The translations under genes and the position numbers were made by a program. This document shows, piece by piece, positions 43,165 to 52,380 of a stretch of 52,862 nt of DNA. Source of the stretch: Streptomyces aurantiacus (GTDB lineage Bacteria; Actinomycetota; Actinomycetes; Streptomycetales; Streptomycetaceae); assembly GCF_001418335.1 (NCBI RefSeq), contig NZ_LIPP01000115.1:1-52862 (forward strand). Reading direction: 5' to 3'. The notes under the pieces were generated by a model. The model saw nothing but the letters and a program-made list of their open reading frames with translations. It was not told the DNA's origin and did no database searches. Positions within the stretch are counted from its first letter, which is position 1; each line of letters starts with the position of its first letter.

Positions 43165-43469
43165 TGGCCAAGAAGAGCAAGATCGCGAAGAACGAGAAGC
43201 GCCAGGAGATCGTCGCCCGGTACGCCGGACGTCGGGCCGAGCTCAAGGAGATCATCCGCAGGCCCTCCTCGACTGACGTCGAACGGAGCGACGCGCGGCG
43301 GGAGTTGGCGCGGCAGCCGCGTGACGCCAGTGCCACGCGCGTCCGCAACCGGGACAGCGTGGACGGGCGCCCGCGCGGGTATCTGCGGACGTTCGGGCTC
43401 TCCCGCGTGAACCTCCGGGAGCAGGCCCACAAGGGGTTCCTGCCGGGGGTCCGGAAGTCCTCCTGGTAA
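43164..43469 (+). CDS. rpsN2: Ribosomal protein S14 (cysteine-free)
   Basis: A 101-residue long-form S14: [71 protein letters not shown], with no zinc-binding cysteines. It is translationally coupled to L28. Two of the five zinc-sparing ribosomal proteins are here, two (L31, L33) are on the other arm, and the fifth (S18) is broken. Confidence 0.96.
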   Translation: MAKKSKIAKNEKRQEIVARYAGRRAELKEIIRRPSSTDVERSDARRELARQPRDASATRVRNRDSVDGRPRGYLRTFGLSRVNLREQAHKGFLPGVRKSSW

Positions 43470-43650
43470 CACTGTCCCCGCCGTAACGCTGTCCCCGTCT
43501 GCTGTCCCCGCCCGCTGTCGCCGTCCGCTGTCCCCTGTGTCTTGAAAGGGGCGGCTGATAGCTTGCTGCGGTCGTGCCGGTGGTATCGGCGTCACCGGCG
43601 GTACCCGGCGGGTACCGGCGACTCGTTCGGCCAGACCCTTGGGGGCTCCA

Positions 43651-44199
43651 GTGACTTCGGCGACCTTCTCGCGCGGGCGGGCGCGGATCACGGCCGCGGC
43701 GGCGGCGCTTACGGCCGCGCTCGTCCTGACGGCAGGCTGCAGCGGTGACGACGGCGGGGACGATGACGGGGGCGATGACGGGGGCGATGACGGGGGCGGT
43801 GACAAGGCCTCGTCCTCCGGGACGAGCCCCGCACCGACCGGGTCGGCGCACACCGGTGGCGGCTCCGGCGACAGCACGGCCGGGGCCGACAAGTTGGCGG
43901 GCAACTGGCTGACCACCAAGGACGGCAAGGCCGTGGCCCTGGTGATCACCGGCAAGGAGGCCGGGCTTTTCTCGACGAGCGGGTCCGTGTGCAGCGGTAC
44001 CGCCGGTGACAGCTCGGGCATGCGGATGATCGAGCTGAAGTGCACCGACGGGAACAAGGACCGCGCCGAGGGCATGGTGGACTCCGTCGACTCCACCACC
44101 CTGAAGGTCACCTGGGAGGGCTTCGGCGAGGAGACGTACACGAGGTCCGAGGGCGAGGGTCTGCCGTCCGGGCTGCCTACGGCGAGTCTGGGTTCCTGA
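43651..44199 (+). CDS. Lipoprotein of unknown function
   Basis: A 182-residue secreted lipoprotein: signal peptide with AAALTAALVLTAGC lipobox, then an acidic Gly/Asp linker (DDGGDDDGGDDGG, from a 12-bp repeat at about 43750-43800). A compact domain with LAGNWLTTKDGKAVALVITG and KVTWEGFGEETYTRSEG follows, and two cysteines that could form a disulfide. GTG 43651 is preferred over TTG 43639. Its 3' end overlaps the convergent FUSC gene by 23 nt. Confidence 0.82.
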   Translation: MTSATFSRGRARITAAAAALTAALVLTAGCSGDDGGDDDGGDDGGDDGGGDKASSSGTSPAPTGSAHTGGGSGDSTAGADKLAGNWLTTKDGKAVALVITGKEAGLFSTSGSVCSGTAGDSSGMRMIELKCTDGNKDRAEGMVDSVDSTTLKVTWEGFGEETYTRSEGEGLPSGLPTASLGS

Positions 44200-46519
44200 C
44201 ACGGTCGCCCTGACCTTCGCCCCCGCTGTCGCCCTCATCGTCGGGGCCGGTCCCACGGGCCGTCTTCGCAGCCGCCGTCCCGTCGAGCGTCATGGGCGGT
44301 ACGGCGGTGTCGAGCGCCTCGGACAACTCGATGAGGGCATGGAGGACGAGGCGCGCCGCGTCCCGTACGAACGTGTCGTTGTCCGGAGCGACTTGGGCCG
44401 GGGCGACAGGGGTGGTCAAGATTTCCGGAGTTTCCGGAGTTTCCGGAGTTTCCGGGGCTTCCGGAGTTTCCGGGGCTTCCGGAGTTTCCGGGGCTTCCGG
44501 GGCTTCCGGGGCTTCCGGGGCTTCCGGGGCTTCTTCTGCCTTCTCCGCCTTCTCCGCTGTCCAGGCCTCCAGGGCCGCCCGTACCGCGTCCCATGTGGGG
44601 ACCCGGCGTTCGCGGATCGCCTTGGCGCCCTGCTGGGTCGACTCGCGCAGGGCCTCGGCGAGGGCGGTCGCCGCCGGGACCGGGGTCGCGCCGCGTTCCG
44701 GGAGGTGGGCCTCCAGGAGCATGGCGACGCGGCCCAGTTGGGCGAGCGCGTCCTCGGCGTCGTCGGCGGCGGTCCGGGAGAGGCCGCGGTGGCGGACCGG
44801 TTCGGCGGTGGCGCGGGCCACGGCGGTGTGCCAGGACGCGCGGGCGGTGCGCGCGGTGAGCAGGGCCTCCCGGACGTCCGGGGCGTTCCTGAGCGCCGGG
44901 TCGGCGTAGGAGCCGAAGACCACGGCCGCGTAACGGCCCTGTTCGGCCAGCCAGTCCGCGAGGCGGGTGCGCAGGCGCGGGGTCTCCCACGCCGGGTAGA
45001 CGGCGTACGCGAGCACCGCCAGCAGGCCGCCGAGCAGGGTGAGCAGGACGCGTTCGGGCACGGTCTGGGTCCACTGTTCGCCGCCCATGCCGAGCAGGAA
45101 GACGACGTACGCGGCGATGCAGCCCTGGGCCGCGAACTGGCCCGTACGCATCACCAGGTACATCAGCGCGGCGCTCGTCACGGCGAGGGCGCCGGAGAGG
45201 TACGTACCCGGGTCGGCCAGCCGCACCACGGCCGTGGCCACCGCCACGCCGACGACGGTGCCGCCGAGGCGGGCGACCGCTCGGCTGTACGTCTGTGAGA
45301 AGTCCGGGCGCATGACCATGACCGAGGCCAGCGGGGCCCAGTAGCCGTGGCCGAAGGGGAGCAGGGTGCCGACGGTGTAGCCGGCGGCGGCGACCGCGGA
45401 CACGCGTGTGGCGTGACGGGCGACGGGGGAACCCTTGCGGAGTTCCTTGCGCATCGCCCTGAGCGCGGTGGGGGCCAGGGCGAGGAGGGTGGGGCGGCTG
45501 CGCGAACGGACCGGTTCCTCGCGGGCCTTGGGGGTGCTGCCGCCCGCCGTTTCCAGCACGTCCTGGAGGAGGGTGTTGAGGCGGGTCGCCGCGCGGTAGG
45601 GACGGCCGGTGAGGATGCTGCCGGTGGCCGGGGTGCGGAAGGTGGCAAGGGCCGCGGCCGGGACGGTCACGGGCTCGCCCCGGCGGATCGCGTGGGCCGC
45701 CGCGTCGAGGACGGCGCCGGCCGCGGCGAGCAGTTCACGGACGCGGGCACGGGCACGGCCCTCCGCCGGGACGCCCATCGCCGGGTCGGCGAGGGAGGCG
45801 AGTACCGGGCGGATGCGCTCGGCGACGCCACGGGCGCCGTGGAGTTCGGCGGGGCGGCGGCGGGCCTGGCGGGGTGTGACGGCGGCCGCGTTGCGGGCCT
45901 CCATCAGGGGCAGCGGGTCGAAGGACGCGACGGGGTCCTGGCGCAGGCGGCGCGCGTAGTCCGCCTCGGCGGCCAGGGCGTCGGCGAGCGCGTCACGGTG
46001 GGCACCCCAGCGTCGTACGGGAAACACCACGACGAGCGCGGCCTGGACGACACCGCCCACGATCATCATGGCGGCGTGGCCCGCGGCCTGGCCGACGGAG
46101 GTCGGCAGGGTGACCGTCACCAGCATGATCGCCACGTTCGAGGACGCGATCAGACCGATGGTCGGGCCCGCCGCCCAGCTCATGCCCGCCGCGAACGTCC
46201 ACACCACCAGCAGCGCGAGGAACAGCGGCTCCTGGGACACCGTGAGGTAGCCGAGGAACGTGGACACGGCGAGGCTCGTACCGGAGGCGAGGGCCAGTTC
46301 GGGGCGGGGGCGCCAGCTGCGCTGGAACGTGGCGATCGCCGCCTGGAACGCGCCGAAGGCCGAACTCGCTGCGGCGGCGGGGCCGAAGGCCCACAGGCTG
46401 ACCGCGATCACGATCGCGAGCCCGGCCGCCCCGCGCACCGCGACGAGGGGTTCGAGCCGCGTCTTCTCCACGGCGAGCCCGGAGCGCGCGGTGTCCTTAA
46501 GCGCTCGTCGCCAGCTCAC
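44177..46519 (-). CDS. FUSC-family inner-membrane protein
   Basis: A 780-residue protein with two membrane blocks (about 25-170 and 385-520) of the FUSC/aromatic-acid-exporter type: WAFGPAAAASSAFGAFQAA, FGHGYWAPLASVMVMRPDFS, QTYSRAVARLGGTVVGVAVA. A helical cytoplasmic region lies between and after them. Near the C-terminus 12 copies of a 9-bp repeat give PE(A/T) tripeptides (SPEAPEAP type). GTG 46519 (VSWRRALKD) is my start. Exporter function is family knowledge; substrate unknown. Confidence 0.87.
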   Translation of the reverse strand: MSWRRALKDTARSGLAVEKTRLEPLVAVRGAAGLAIVIAVSLWAFGPAAAASSAFGAFQAAIATFQRSWRPRPELALASGTSLAVSTFLGYLTVSQEPLFLALLVVWTFAAGMSWAAGPTIGLIASSNVAIMLVTVTLPTSVGQAAGHAAMMIVGGVVQAALVVVFPVRRWGAHRDALADALAAEADYARRLRQDPVASFDPLPLMEARNAAAVTPRQARRRPAELHGARGVAERIRPVLASLADPAMGVPAEGRARARVRELLAAAGAVLDAAAHAIRRGEPVTVPAAALATFRTPATGSILTGRPYRAATRLNTLLQDVLETAGGSTPKAREEPVRSRSRPTLLALAPTALRAMRKELRKGSPVARHATRVSAVAAAGYTVGTLLPFGHGYWAPLASVMVMRPDFSQTYSRAVARLGGTVVGVAVATAVVRLADPGTYLSGALAVTSAALMYLVMRTGQFAAQGCIAAYVVFLLGMGGEQWTQTVPERVLLTLLGGLLAVLAYAVYPAWETPRLRTRLADWLAEQGRYAAVVFGSYADPALRNAPDVREALLTARTARASWHTAVARATAEPVRHRGLSRTAADDAEDALAQLGRVAMLLEAHLPERGATPVPAATALAEALRESTQQGAKAIRERRVPTWDAVRAALEAWTAEKAEKAEEAPEAPEAPEAPEAPETPEAPETPEAPETPETPETPEILTTPVAPAQVAPDNDTFVRDAARLVLHALIELSEALDTAVPPMTLDGTAAAKTARGTGPDDEGDSGGEGQGDRVRNPDSP
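44422..44529 (-). repeat. 9-bp in-frame tandem repeat, 12 copies (PEA/PET units)
   Basis: Units TTTCCGGAG, TTTCCGGGG, CTTCCGGAG and CTTCCGGGG alternate 12 times from 44422 to 44529. On the coding strand they give PEA or PET in the cytoplasmic tail of the FUSC protein. It is the longest such array in the window. Confidence 0.93.
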
Positions 46520-46701
46520 GGCGCCAGCGTACGGGAGGACGCCGAGCGGGCGGAGTATCCGCGGCCCCGGCCAGGGACGAGTGAAGGTTCGACCGGCGGT
46601 GGAATCCTGGGGCACGGAACCGCATGATGATCTACGAGCACAGCCCAGCACAACGCAGCAGCAGATCGATTTCCCCTCGATCCAAAGGCCAGAGGAAACC
46701 C

Positions 46702-47253
46702 ATGCGTACCCTGCCGATCGCCGTCACCGCCCTCGCGGCGACGCTCACCCTCACCCTGACCGCCTGCGGCGGCGATGACGACGGCAGCGGCGGTGACAAG
46801 AAGACCGGCGGCGAGAAGAAGACCAGTTCCTCGACCGCCTGCCCGGCCGACAAGCTCAGTCAGGAGGTCGTCGCCAGTGAGGCGCCGGCCGCGGGCGACA
46901 CCGGGACCGTCTCCGTCACCCTCACCAACGGCTCCGGGGCCGACTGCACGCTGAAGGGCTTCCCCACCGTCGAGCTGAACGCCGGCACCACCAGCTGGGC
47001 CGTCGCTCCGGAGAAGTCGGCGGAGCCGGAGAAGCTGACCGTGAAGCAGGACGAGACGGCCGGCTTCACGATCACGTACGTACGAGGGCCCGCCGGCGAC
47101 GCCGAGAAGGGCGCCGCCGCGACGACCGTCAAGTGCGAGCTGCCCGGGGCCGACGGCGAGCTGTCCTTCGCCTGGAAGTACGGCGAGGTGGCCCTGAAGA
47201 GCGCGAGCAAGCCGGACGCGTCGGTGACCCCGCTCCAGCGGACGGGCGACTGA
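46702..47253 (+). CDS. DUF4232 lipoprotein
   Basis: A 183-residue lipoprotein: MRTLPIAVTALAATLTLTLT then AC lipobox, a Gly/Lys/Ser linker, and a DUF4232 beta domain with GTVSVTLTNGSGADCTLKGF, WAVAPEKSAEPEKLTVKQDE and an ending cysteine-containing strand VKCELPGADGELSFAW. Common in Streptomyces, function unknown. ATG 46702 follows AGAGGA. Divergent from the FUSC gene with 182 nt between. Confidence 0.9.
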   Translation: MRTLPIAVTALAATLTLTLTACGGDDDGSGGDKKTGGEKKTSSSTACPADKLSQEVVASEAPAAGDTGTVSVTLTNGSGADCTLKGFPTVELNAGTTSWAVAPEKSAEPEKLTVKQDETAGFTITYVRGPAGDAEKGAAATTVKCELPGADGELSFAWKYGEVALKSASKPDASVTPLQRTGD

Positions 47254-47304
47254 GTCACGGCCGGCCGCGCCATTGGTCGGGCGGGCGGGTCTGCGGTGAC
47301 CGGC

Positions 47305-48552
47305 TCACGGCCGGGTCAGCGGCGGTCGCGCCCTCACCTGGGCGCGGTCCGCCGCCGCGGCGCCCTCCTGCCAGCCGGCCGCGTCGGTCACCCCGCGCAT
47401 CCGGGTCGTGACGGTGTCCGGGAACATGCGCTCCGTCTCGTCCGTGACCGCGACGTCGCGAGCCGCGAGGACCGGCAGCAACTCCCCTTCCGCCGTGCCC
47501 AACTCGCCCTCTGTCGCGAACACCTGCCCGTCGGCCGCGTCGGCCAGCCGGTCGCCGATGCGGTGCGCGTACGCGGCGAGGAAGGACTGCCGGAAGGACT
47601 TCGTACGCTTCCTGCCGCCCGCGCGCTGGGCCGCCTCCGCCTTCGTCATCGCGGCGGTGGCCTGCACGAGGAGCGAGGTGTAGAGGAGTTCGACCGCCTC
47701 CAGGTCGGCCTCGAAACCGACGACGGTGGAGAAGCCGAGGGCCTCGTTCCACACCGCGCGGCAGCGGTTGGCCCCGGCCACCGCGTCGAGGAGGACCGCC
47801 TTCGCGGTCTCGTACGGCGGGTCGACGCCGATGCGGCAGGCACCGGGCGCGTCCTTGGCGTGCGTGCGCGCCGCGAGCAGCGCCTCGTCGATGCTGTGCC
47901 GCGCCATCAGCTCCTGCGCCTTGGCGCTCAACGCCTCCGCCTCCTCCGGGAACCCGGTCGCCTCCGCCTTGGCGAGGAGCGCGCGGATACGGGTGAGCAT
48001 GCGGGTGTCCCGTGGGGCGGCGGTGCCCCCGGACGCGCGGGGCGGGTGGGGTACGTGCTCGTCCAGTGGCTCCAGGGAGGGCAGGCGGAGCAGCAGGCGG
48101 TAGAGCTCCAGGGTGGCGGTCGCGTACGAGAAACGGTCCGTGCGGGGTGTTCCCGCCCCGGCGTCCGGCTCGGTCGGCTTGTCGAGCTTGTTGAACTTGC
48201 CGAACTTGTCGATCTCTTCCAGCTGCGCCGTCCAGCGCGGGCTTCGGGGCGTACGGTCCCGGGGTGCGCGGTCCCGGGACGCCTGGTCGCGGCCGGCCTC
48301 GGCGAGGACCAGCTCCGCCACGAGGCGCTCGTGCACGTCGCCCAGCTCGCGCCGCACGATCCGTACGACGTCGGCGGGCTGCCAGCCGCGCCGCCAGGCC
48401 GCCGCGACGAACTCCTCGCCACGGCGGGCGAGTTCGGCGTCGGAGGCGGGGTCGGCGGCGAGCAGGGAGGCGCCGGTGTCGAGGGCCGCGTCGGAGTCGG
48501 CGTAGAGGGCGGCCCCGAAGGCGCGCTCCACCGTGGTGGACGTACTACTCAT
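47305..48552 (-). CDS. DUF2786 protein
   Basis: A 415-residue soluble protein. The DUF2786 core is RMLTRIRALLAKAEATGFPE then EAEALSAKAQELMARHSIDE (about 190-230), followed by a conserved region with GANRCRAVWNEALGFSTVVG and GRKRTKSFRQSFLAAYAHRI, the latter as in phage and actinobacterial homologues. The N-terminal ~180 residues are helical. Function unknown. It is divergent from the Clp-N regulator gene and shares its operator region. Confidence 0.87.
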   Translation of the reverse strand: MSSTSTTVERAFGAALYADSDAALDTGASLLAADPASDAELARRGEEFVAAAWRRGWQPADVVRIVRRELGDVHERLVAELVLAEAGRDQASRDRAPRDRTPRSPRWTAQLEEIDKFGKFNKLDKPTEPDAGAGTPRTDRFSYATATLELYRLLLRLPSLEPLDEHVPHPPRASGGTAAPRDTRMLTRIRALLAKAEATGFPEEAEALSAKAQELMARHSIDEALLAARTHAKDAPGACRIGVDPPYETAKAVLLDAVAGANRCRAVWNEALGFSTVVGFEADLEAVELLYTSLLVQATAAMTKAEAAQRAGGRKRTKSFRQSFLAAYAHRIGDRLADAADGQVFATEGELGTAEGELLPVLAARDVAVTDETERMFPDTVTTRMRGVTDAAGWQEGAAAADRAQVRARPPLTRP

Positions 48553-48611
48553 CCCTCGATCGTGTCACGGGTCCATCGGGTCATCGGCCGGGCTGTCATC
48601 CGCGAAGAGAC

Positions 48612-48657
48612 TGTCAACCCGAGGTTGACACCCTCCTGCCGTCAACCTACGGTTGAC
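48612..48657. promoter_or_regulatory. Two palindromes and a leaderless promoter for the Clp-N gene
   Basis: TGTCAACCCGAGGTTGACA (48612-48630) and GTCAACCTACGGTTGAC (48641-48657) share GTCAACC-N3-GGTTGAC; their centres are 28 bp apart. TTGACA at 48625-48630 and TACGGT at 48648-48653 form a -35/-10 pair with 17-bp spacing. The predicted start point falls at or next to the A of ATG 48660, and no ribosome site is present, so the mRNA would be leaderless. Both dyads overlap promoter elements. Confidence 0.8.
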
Positions 48658-48659
48658 AC

Positions 48660-49391
48660 ATGACCACGAACCCACGAACCACCACCTCCGTACGCCTCGA
48701 CGACCTCATCGAGGCCATCAAGAAGGTCCACGAGGACGCCCTCGACCAGCTCCAGGACGCGGTGATCGCCGCGGACCACCTCGGCGACGTGGCCGACCAC
48801 CTGATCGGGCACTTCGTGGACCAGGCGCGGCGTTCGGGCGCGTCCTGGACAGACATCGGCAGGAGCATGGGGGTCACCCGGCAGGCGGCCCAGAAGCGGT
48901 TCGTACCGAAGGCCGAGTCGGACCTCGACCCCAGCCAGGGCTTCAGCCGGTACACACCGCGGGCCAGGAACGTGGTGATCACCTCCCAGAACGAGGCCAA
49001 GACCGCGGGCAACGACCAGATCCGCACCGAGCACCTGATCCTCGGCCTGATCGCCGATCCGGACGGCCTCGGGGCGAAGGCGGTCACCGCGCAGGGCGTC
49101 ACCCTGGACGCCGTGCGCGAGGCCGCGACCGCCGCCCTGCCGCCGCGCGCCGAGGACGTACCCGCACTCATCCCCTTCGACAGCAACGCCAAGAAATCCC
49201 TCGAACTCACCTTCCGCGAGGCCCTCCGGCTCGGCCACAACTACATCGGCACGGAGCACATCCTGCTCGCGCTGCTGGAGCACGAGGCCGGCGCGGGCCT
49301 CCTCAGCGGGCTCGGCGTCGACAAGGCGGCGGCCGAGGCGAACATCGAGAAGGCGCTGGAGAAGGTGAAGAAGTCCGTCCAGGAGGACTGA
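48660..49391 (+). CDS. Clp N-domain protein with HTH, probable autoregulator
   Basis: A 243-residue protein. An N-terminal helical region contains an HTH-like segment SWTDIGRSMGVTRQAAQKRF (62-81). Two Clp N repeats follow, the first from about 95 (YTPRARNVVITSQNEAKTAG, EHLILGLIADPDGLG) and the second from about 175 (FREALRLGHNYIGTEHILLA, LLEHEAGAGLLSGLG). There is no AAA+ ATPase part. Such proteins resemble free-standing ClpC/ClpP adaptors or regulators. The palindromes at its promoter suggest it binds its own gene, which is an inference. Confidence 0.9.
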   Translation: MTTNPRTTTSVRLDDLIEAIKKVHEDALDQLQDAVIAADHLGDVADHLIGHFVDQARRSGASWTDIGRSMGVTRQAAQKRFVPKAESDLDPSQGFSRYTPRARNVVITSQNEAKTAGNDQIRTEHLILGLIADPDGLGAKAVTAQGVTLDAVREAATAALPPRAEDVPALIPFDSNAKKSLELTFREALRLGHNYIGTEHILLALLEHEAGAGLLSGLGVDKAAAEANIEKALEKVKKSVQED

Positions 49392-49429
49392 CCGGGGCTG
49401 ATGTCAGACCCTCCTGCGAGACTCGCGTC

Positions 49430-51187
49430 ATGACCGACCGGTGGGCTCTCGCGCCGGCCGAGGACGGTGGCGCCGAGCTCGCCCCCCTCGGCCCCGACGG
49501 GCTGCCCGCCGGACCGCTCCTGCGGGAGCCGGACCTCGCCGAGTCCGTACGCTCCCGGCCGGACGTCACCCGCTGGGTGTGGCGGGCGACGGCCGAGGTC
49601 TACCCACGGCTGCGCGCCGAAGGTGTCCGCGTGGAGCGGTGTTACGACCTGGAGGCCGCCGAGACCCTCCTGCTCGGCCACGAGGGGCGGCTCGGCGAGC
49701 CTCGTTCGGCCGCCGCCGCCCTGGCGAGGCTGCGCGGCGGCCCCGTACCGCCCGACCCTCCGCAGCGATCGGCCGAGCCCGGCTCGCAGTCCTCCCTCTT
49801 CGAGCCGCGCCCCGGCCCCGGCAGCCATGTGTCGCTGGCCCAGCTCATCGAGGTGTACGGGGAACAGCAGCGAAGACACGACGCGACCGCGCGCCCCGAG
49901 CGGATGCGGCTGCTCACTGCCTCCGAGTCGGCGGGCATGCTCGTGGCCACGGAGATGAACGAGGCGGGGCTGCCGTGGAGCGCGGACGTGCACCGCGAGG
50001 TGCTGCACGAACTGCTCGGCGAGCGGTACGCGGGCGGCGGCGAGCCACGAAGGCTGGCCGAGCTGACGGAGGAGGTGTCGGCCGCGTTCGGACGCCGGGT
50101 CCGGCCCGATCTGCCCGCGGATGTCGTCAAGGCCTTCGCGCAGGCCGGGATCAAGGTGAAGTCCACGCGCCGCTGGGAGATCGAGACCATCGACCACCCG
50201 GCGGTCAAGCCGCTGGTCGAGTACAAGAAGCTGTACCGGATCTGGGTCGCCCATGGCTGGTCGTGGCTCCAGGACTGGGTGCGGGACGGGCGGTTCAGAC
50301 CGGAGTACCAGGCGGGCGGCACCGTCACCGGCCGCTGGGTGACCAACGGCGGCGGCGCGCTGCAGATCCCCAAGGTCATTCGCCGGGCGGCGGTCGCCGA
50401 TCCCGGCTGGCGGCTCGTCGTGGCGGACGCCGACCAGATGGAGCCACGCGTCCTGGCCGCGATCTCCCGCGACCCCGGCCTGATGGAGGTGGCAGGGCGG
50501 GAGAGCGACCTCTACCAGTCCGTTTCCGACCGCGCCTTCTCCGGCGACCGCTCGCAGGCGAAACTCGCCGTCCTCGGCGCGATCTACGGCCAGACGTCCG
50601 GTGACGGCCTCAAGAACCTCGCGCTGCTGCGCCGCCGCTTCCCCAAGGCCGTGGCGTACGTGGACGACGCGGCGCGGGCGGGCGAGGAGGGCCGGCTCGT
50701 ACGGACCTGGCTGGGCCGCACCTGCCCACCCGCGGCGGGGTCCGACTCCTCGGGGGAGGAGGCGGGGATTCCGGACAGTGAGCAGGCCGGGGACCGGGGA
50801 GGGGGTCAGGGTGAAGGTCGGGGAGGAGGTCGGGGCGAGGGGGCGGCCGAGCCCGGCGACGGCCAGGACTGGGTGCCCGGGTACGCGTCCAGCAACTCCC
50901 GCGCCCGGGGCCGCTTCGCCCGTAACTTCGTGGTGCAGGGCAGCGCCGCCGACTGGACCCTTCTCGTACTCGCCGGGCTCCGGCGCGCCTGCCGGGACAT
51001 GGCGGCCGAGCTGGTCTTCTTCCAGCACGACGAGGTGATGGTGCACTGCCCGGCGGAGGAGGCCGACGCGGTGGTCGAGGCGATCAGGGAGGCGGCGGAG
51101 CAGGCGGGACGGCTGACGTTCGGCGAAACGCCGGTGCGGTTCCCGTTCACGACGGCGGTGGTGCGGTGCTACGCGGACGCGAAGTGA
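49430..51187 (+). CDS. PolA-family DNA polymerase (bifunctional 3'-5' exonuclease/polymerase type)
   Basis: A 585-residue family A polymerase. Motif A VVADADQMEPRVLAAIS (about 328-344), motif B RSQAKLAVLGAIYGQTSG (about 373-390), and motif C FFQHDEVMVHC (about 532) are intact. The N-terminal ~170 residues are a reduced exonuclease-like domain in which I do not see clear catalytic acids. A 48-residue Gly/Glu-rich insert (about 435-482) lies between motifs B and C. It is too short to be the main Pol I; such proteins are a second PolA in Streptomyces with unknown role. Confidence 0.88.
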   Translation: MTDRWALAPAEDGGAELAPLGPDGLPAGPLLREPDLAESVRSRPDVTRWVWRATAEVYPRLRAEGVRVERCYDLEAAETLLLGHEGRLGEPRSAAAALARLRGGPVPPDPPQRSAEPGSQSSLFEPRPGPGSHVSLAQLIEVYGEQQRRHDATARPERMRLLTASESAGMLVATEMNEAGLPWSADVHREVLHELLGERYAGGGEPRRLAELTEEVSAAFGRRVRPDLPADVVKAFAQAGIKVKSTRRWEIETIDHPAVKPLVEYKKLYRIWVAHGWSWLQDWVRDGRFRPEYQAGGTVTGRWVTNGGGALQIPKVIRRAAVADPGWRLVVADADQMEPRVLAAISRDPGLMEVAGRESDLYQSVSDRAFSGDRSQAKLAVLGAIYGQTSGDGLKNLALLRRRFPKAVAYVDDAARAGEEGRLVRTWLGRTCPPAAGSDSSGEEAGIPDSEQAGDRGGGQGEGRGGGRGEGAAEPGDGQDWVPGYASSNSRARGRFARNFVVQGSAADWTLLVLAGLRRACRDMAAELVFFQHDEVMVHCPAEEADAVVEAIREAAEQAGRLTFGETPVRFPFTTAVVRCYADAK

Positions 51188-51400
51188 TCTCCCGCAGCCG
51201 CCCCCGTGCGCGCAGCCGCCCCGTGCGACGTTCCGTGCGACGTTCCGGCCGCCGGGACAGCCGAGGTTCTCCATACGCCGAGGTTCTCCATGCCGTCCCG
51301 CTCATTGCCTCCGGGGGCCCGACGGCGGGTAGCGTGTCCATGACCCGCTTGGAGGACCGATAGAGGGCCGACAGAGGACCGAGGGAAAGGGGCCCACGAC

Positions 51401-52348
51401 ATGACCGTATCCGTCTCCCTCATGCTGATGGCGGCCGTCGCCCTGACCGTCGCCGTCGCGGCTCCCCGCGTCCTGACCCGCGCCTCCTGGCCCGAGCGGG
51501 AACCCGTGCTCGCGCTGTGGGTGTGGCAGTGCCTGGTCGCCACGGTCCTGCTGTGCTGTCTGGCCTCGCTCCTGCTGAGCGCCTCCGCCGTCTTCCACAC
51601 CGTGCGCGCCCACGTCTTCGCGCCCGCGCCGGCCTCCGTCACCGCGGCGTACGACCTGGCCGCCGCCCCGCCCTGGACCACCGCGCTGACGCTGTTGCTG
51701 GCCGGCGGCGCCGCCTGGACCACGGCCATGCTCGCCCGTGAGGTCGTGGAGGCCCGCAGGCGCAGCCGTCTGCGCCGGGAGCACCTGCGCGAACGCGCCC
51801 CCGAGCTGCCGGCCGGCCTCCCGGCGTCCCGCGGCCCGCTCCTCGTGCTGGAGGACGAGTACCCGGACGCCTGGTGGATGCCCGGCAGCCCGCCACAGCT
51901 GGTCGTCACCACGGGTGCCCTGCACCGCCTCACCACGCACCAGCTGGACGCCATCCAGGCCCACGAACTCGGCCACGCGCGCGCCCGGCACGACTGGCTG
52001 CTGCACCTCTCGCAGGCGCTGGCCGGCGGGTTCCCCGGCATCCCGGTCTTCAGCCACTTCCGCGACCAGACCCACCGGCTCGTCGAGCTGTCCGCCGACG
52101 ACACGGCATCGCGCCGCTGCGGCCACCTCACCACCGCGCTGGCCCTCATCGAGCTCAACCAGCACCGGGGCGTGCTCTCCTGCGCCACCCCCAGGCCCCT
52201 GCTCCACCAACGCGTGGAACGCCTCCTGGCCCCCCCGCCCCGCCTCACCCGGACCCACCGCCGAGGCACGACGACGGCCGCCGCCCTGGCCCCACTCGTC
52301 CCCCTGCTCATCGCCTTCGCCCCGGCCCTGGCGACCCTGGCGTCCTAG
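51401..52348 (+). CDS. M56-family membrane metallopeptidase
   Basis: A 315-residue protein with spans at about 4-22, 38-60, 85-105 and near the C-terminus (about 288-312). The zinc motif HELGHARARHDW (from about residue 188) and the downstream RLVELSADDTASRR, which gives the third ligand, are intact. The M56 family includes BlaR1-type sensors, but no BlaI-like repressor lies next to it and there is no penicillin-binding domain. Substrate unknown. Confidence 0.9.
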   Translation: MTVSVSLMLMAAVALTVAVAAPRVLTRASWPEREPVLALWVWQCLVATVLLCCLASLLLSASAVFHTVRAHVFAPAPASVTAAYDLAAAPPWTTALTLLLAGGAAWTTAMLAREVVEARRRSRLRREHLRERAPELPAGLPASRGPLLVLEDEYPDAWWMPGSPPQLVVTTGALHRLTTHQLDAIQAHELGHARARHDWLLHLSQALAGGFPGIPVFSHFRDQTHRLVELSADDTASRRCGHLTTALALIELNQHRGVLSCATPRPLLHQRVERLLAPPPRLTRTHRRGTTTAAALAPLVPLLIAFAPALATLAS

Positions 52349-52380
52349 GAGTCGTCGCAGTTGGCGACGGCCTCCCCGTC

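Noticed and set aside
44177..44199. The 23-nt 3' overlap of the lipoprotein and FUSC genes suggested a misplaced stop.
   Set aside because: Both frames are well supported up to their stops; convergent overlaps of this size are common.
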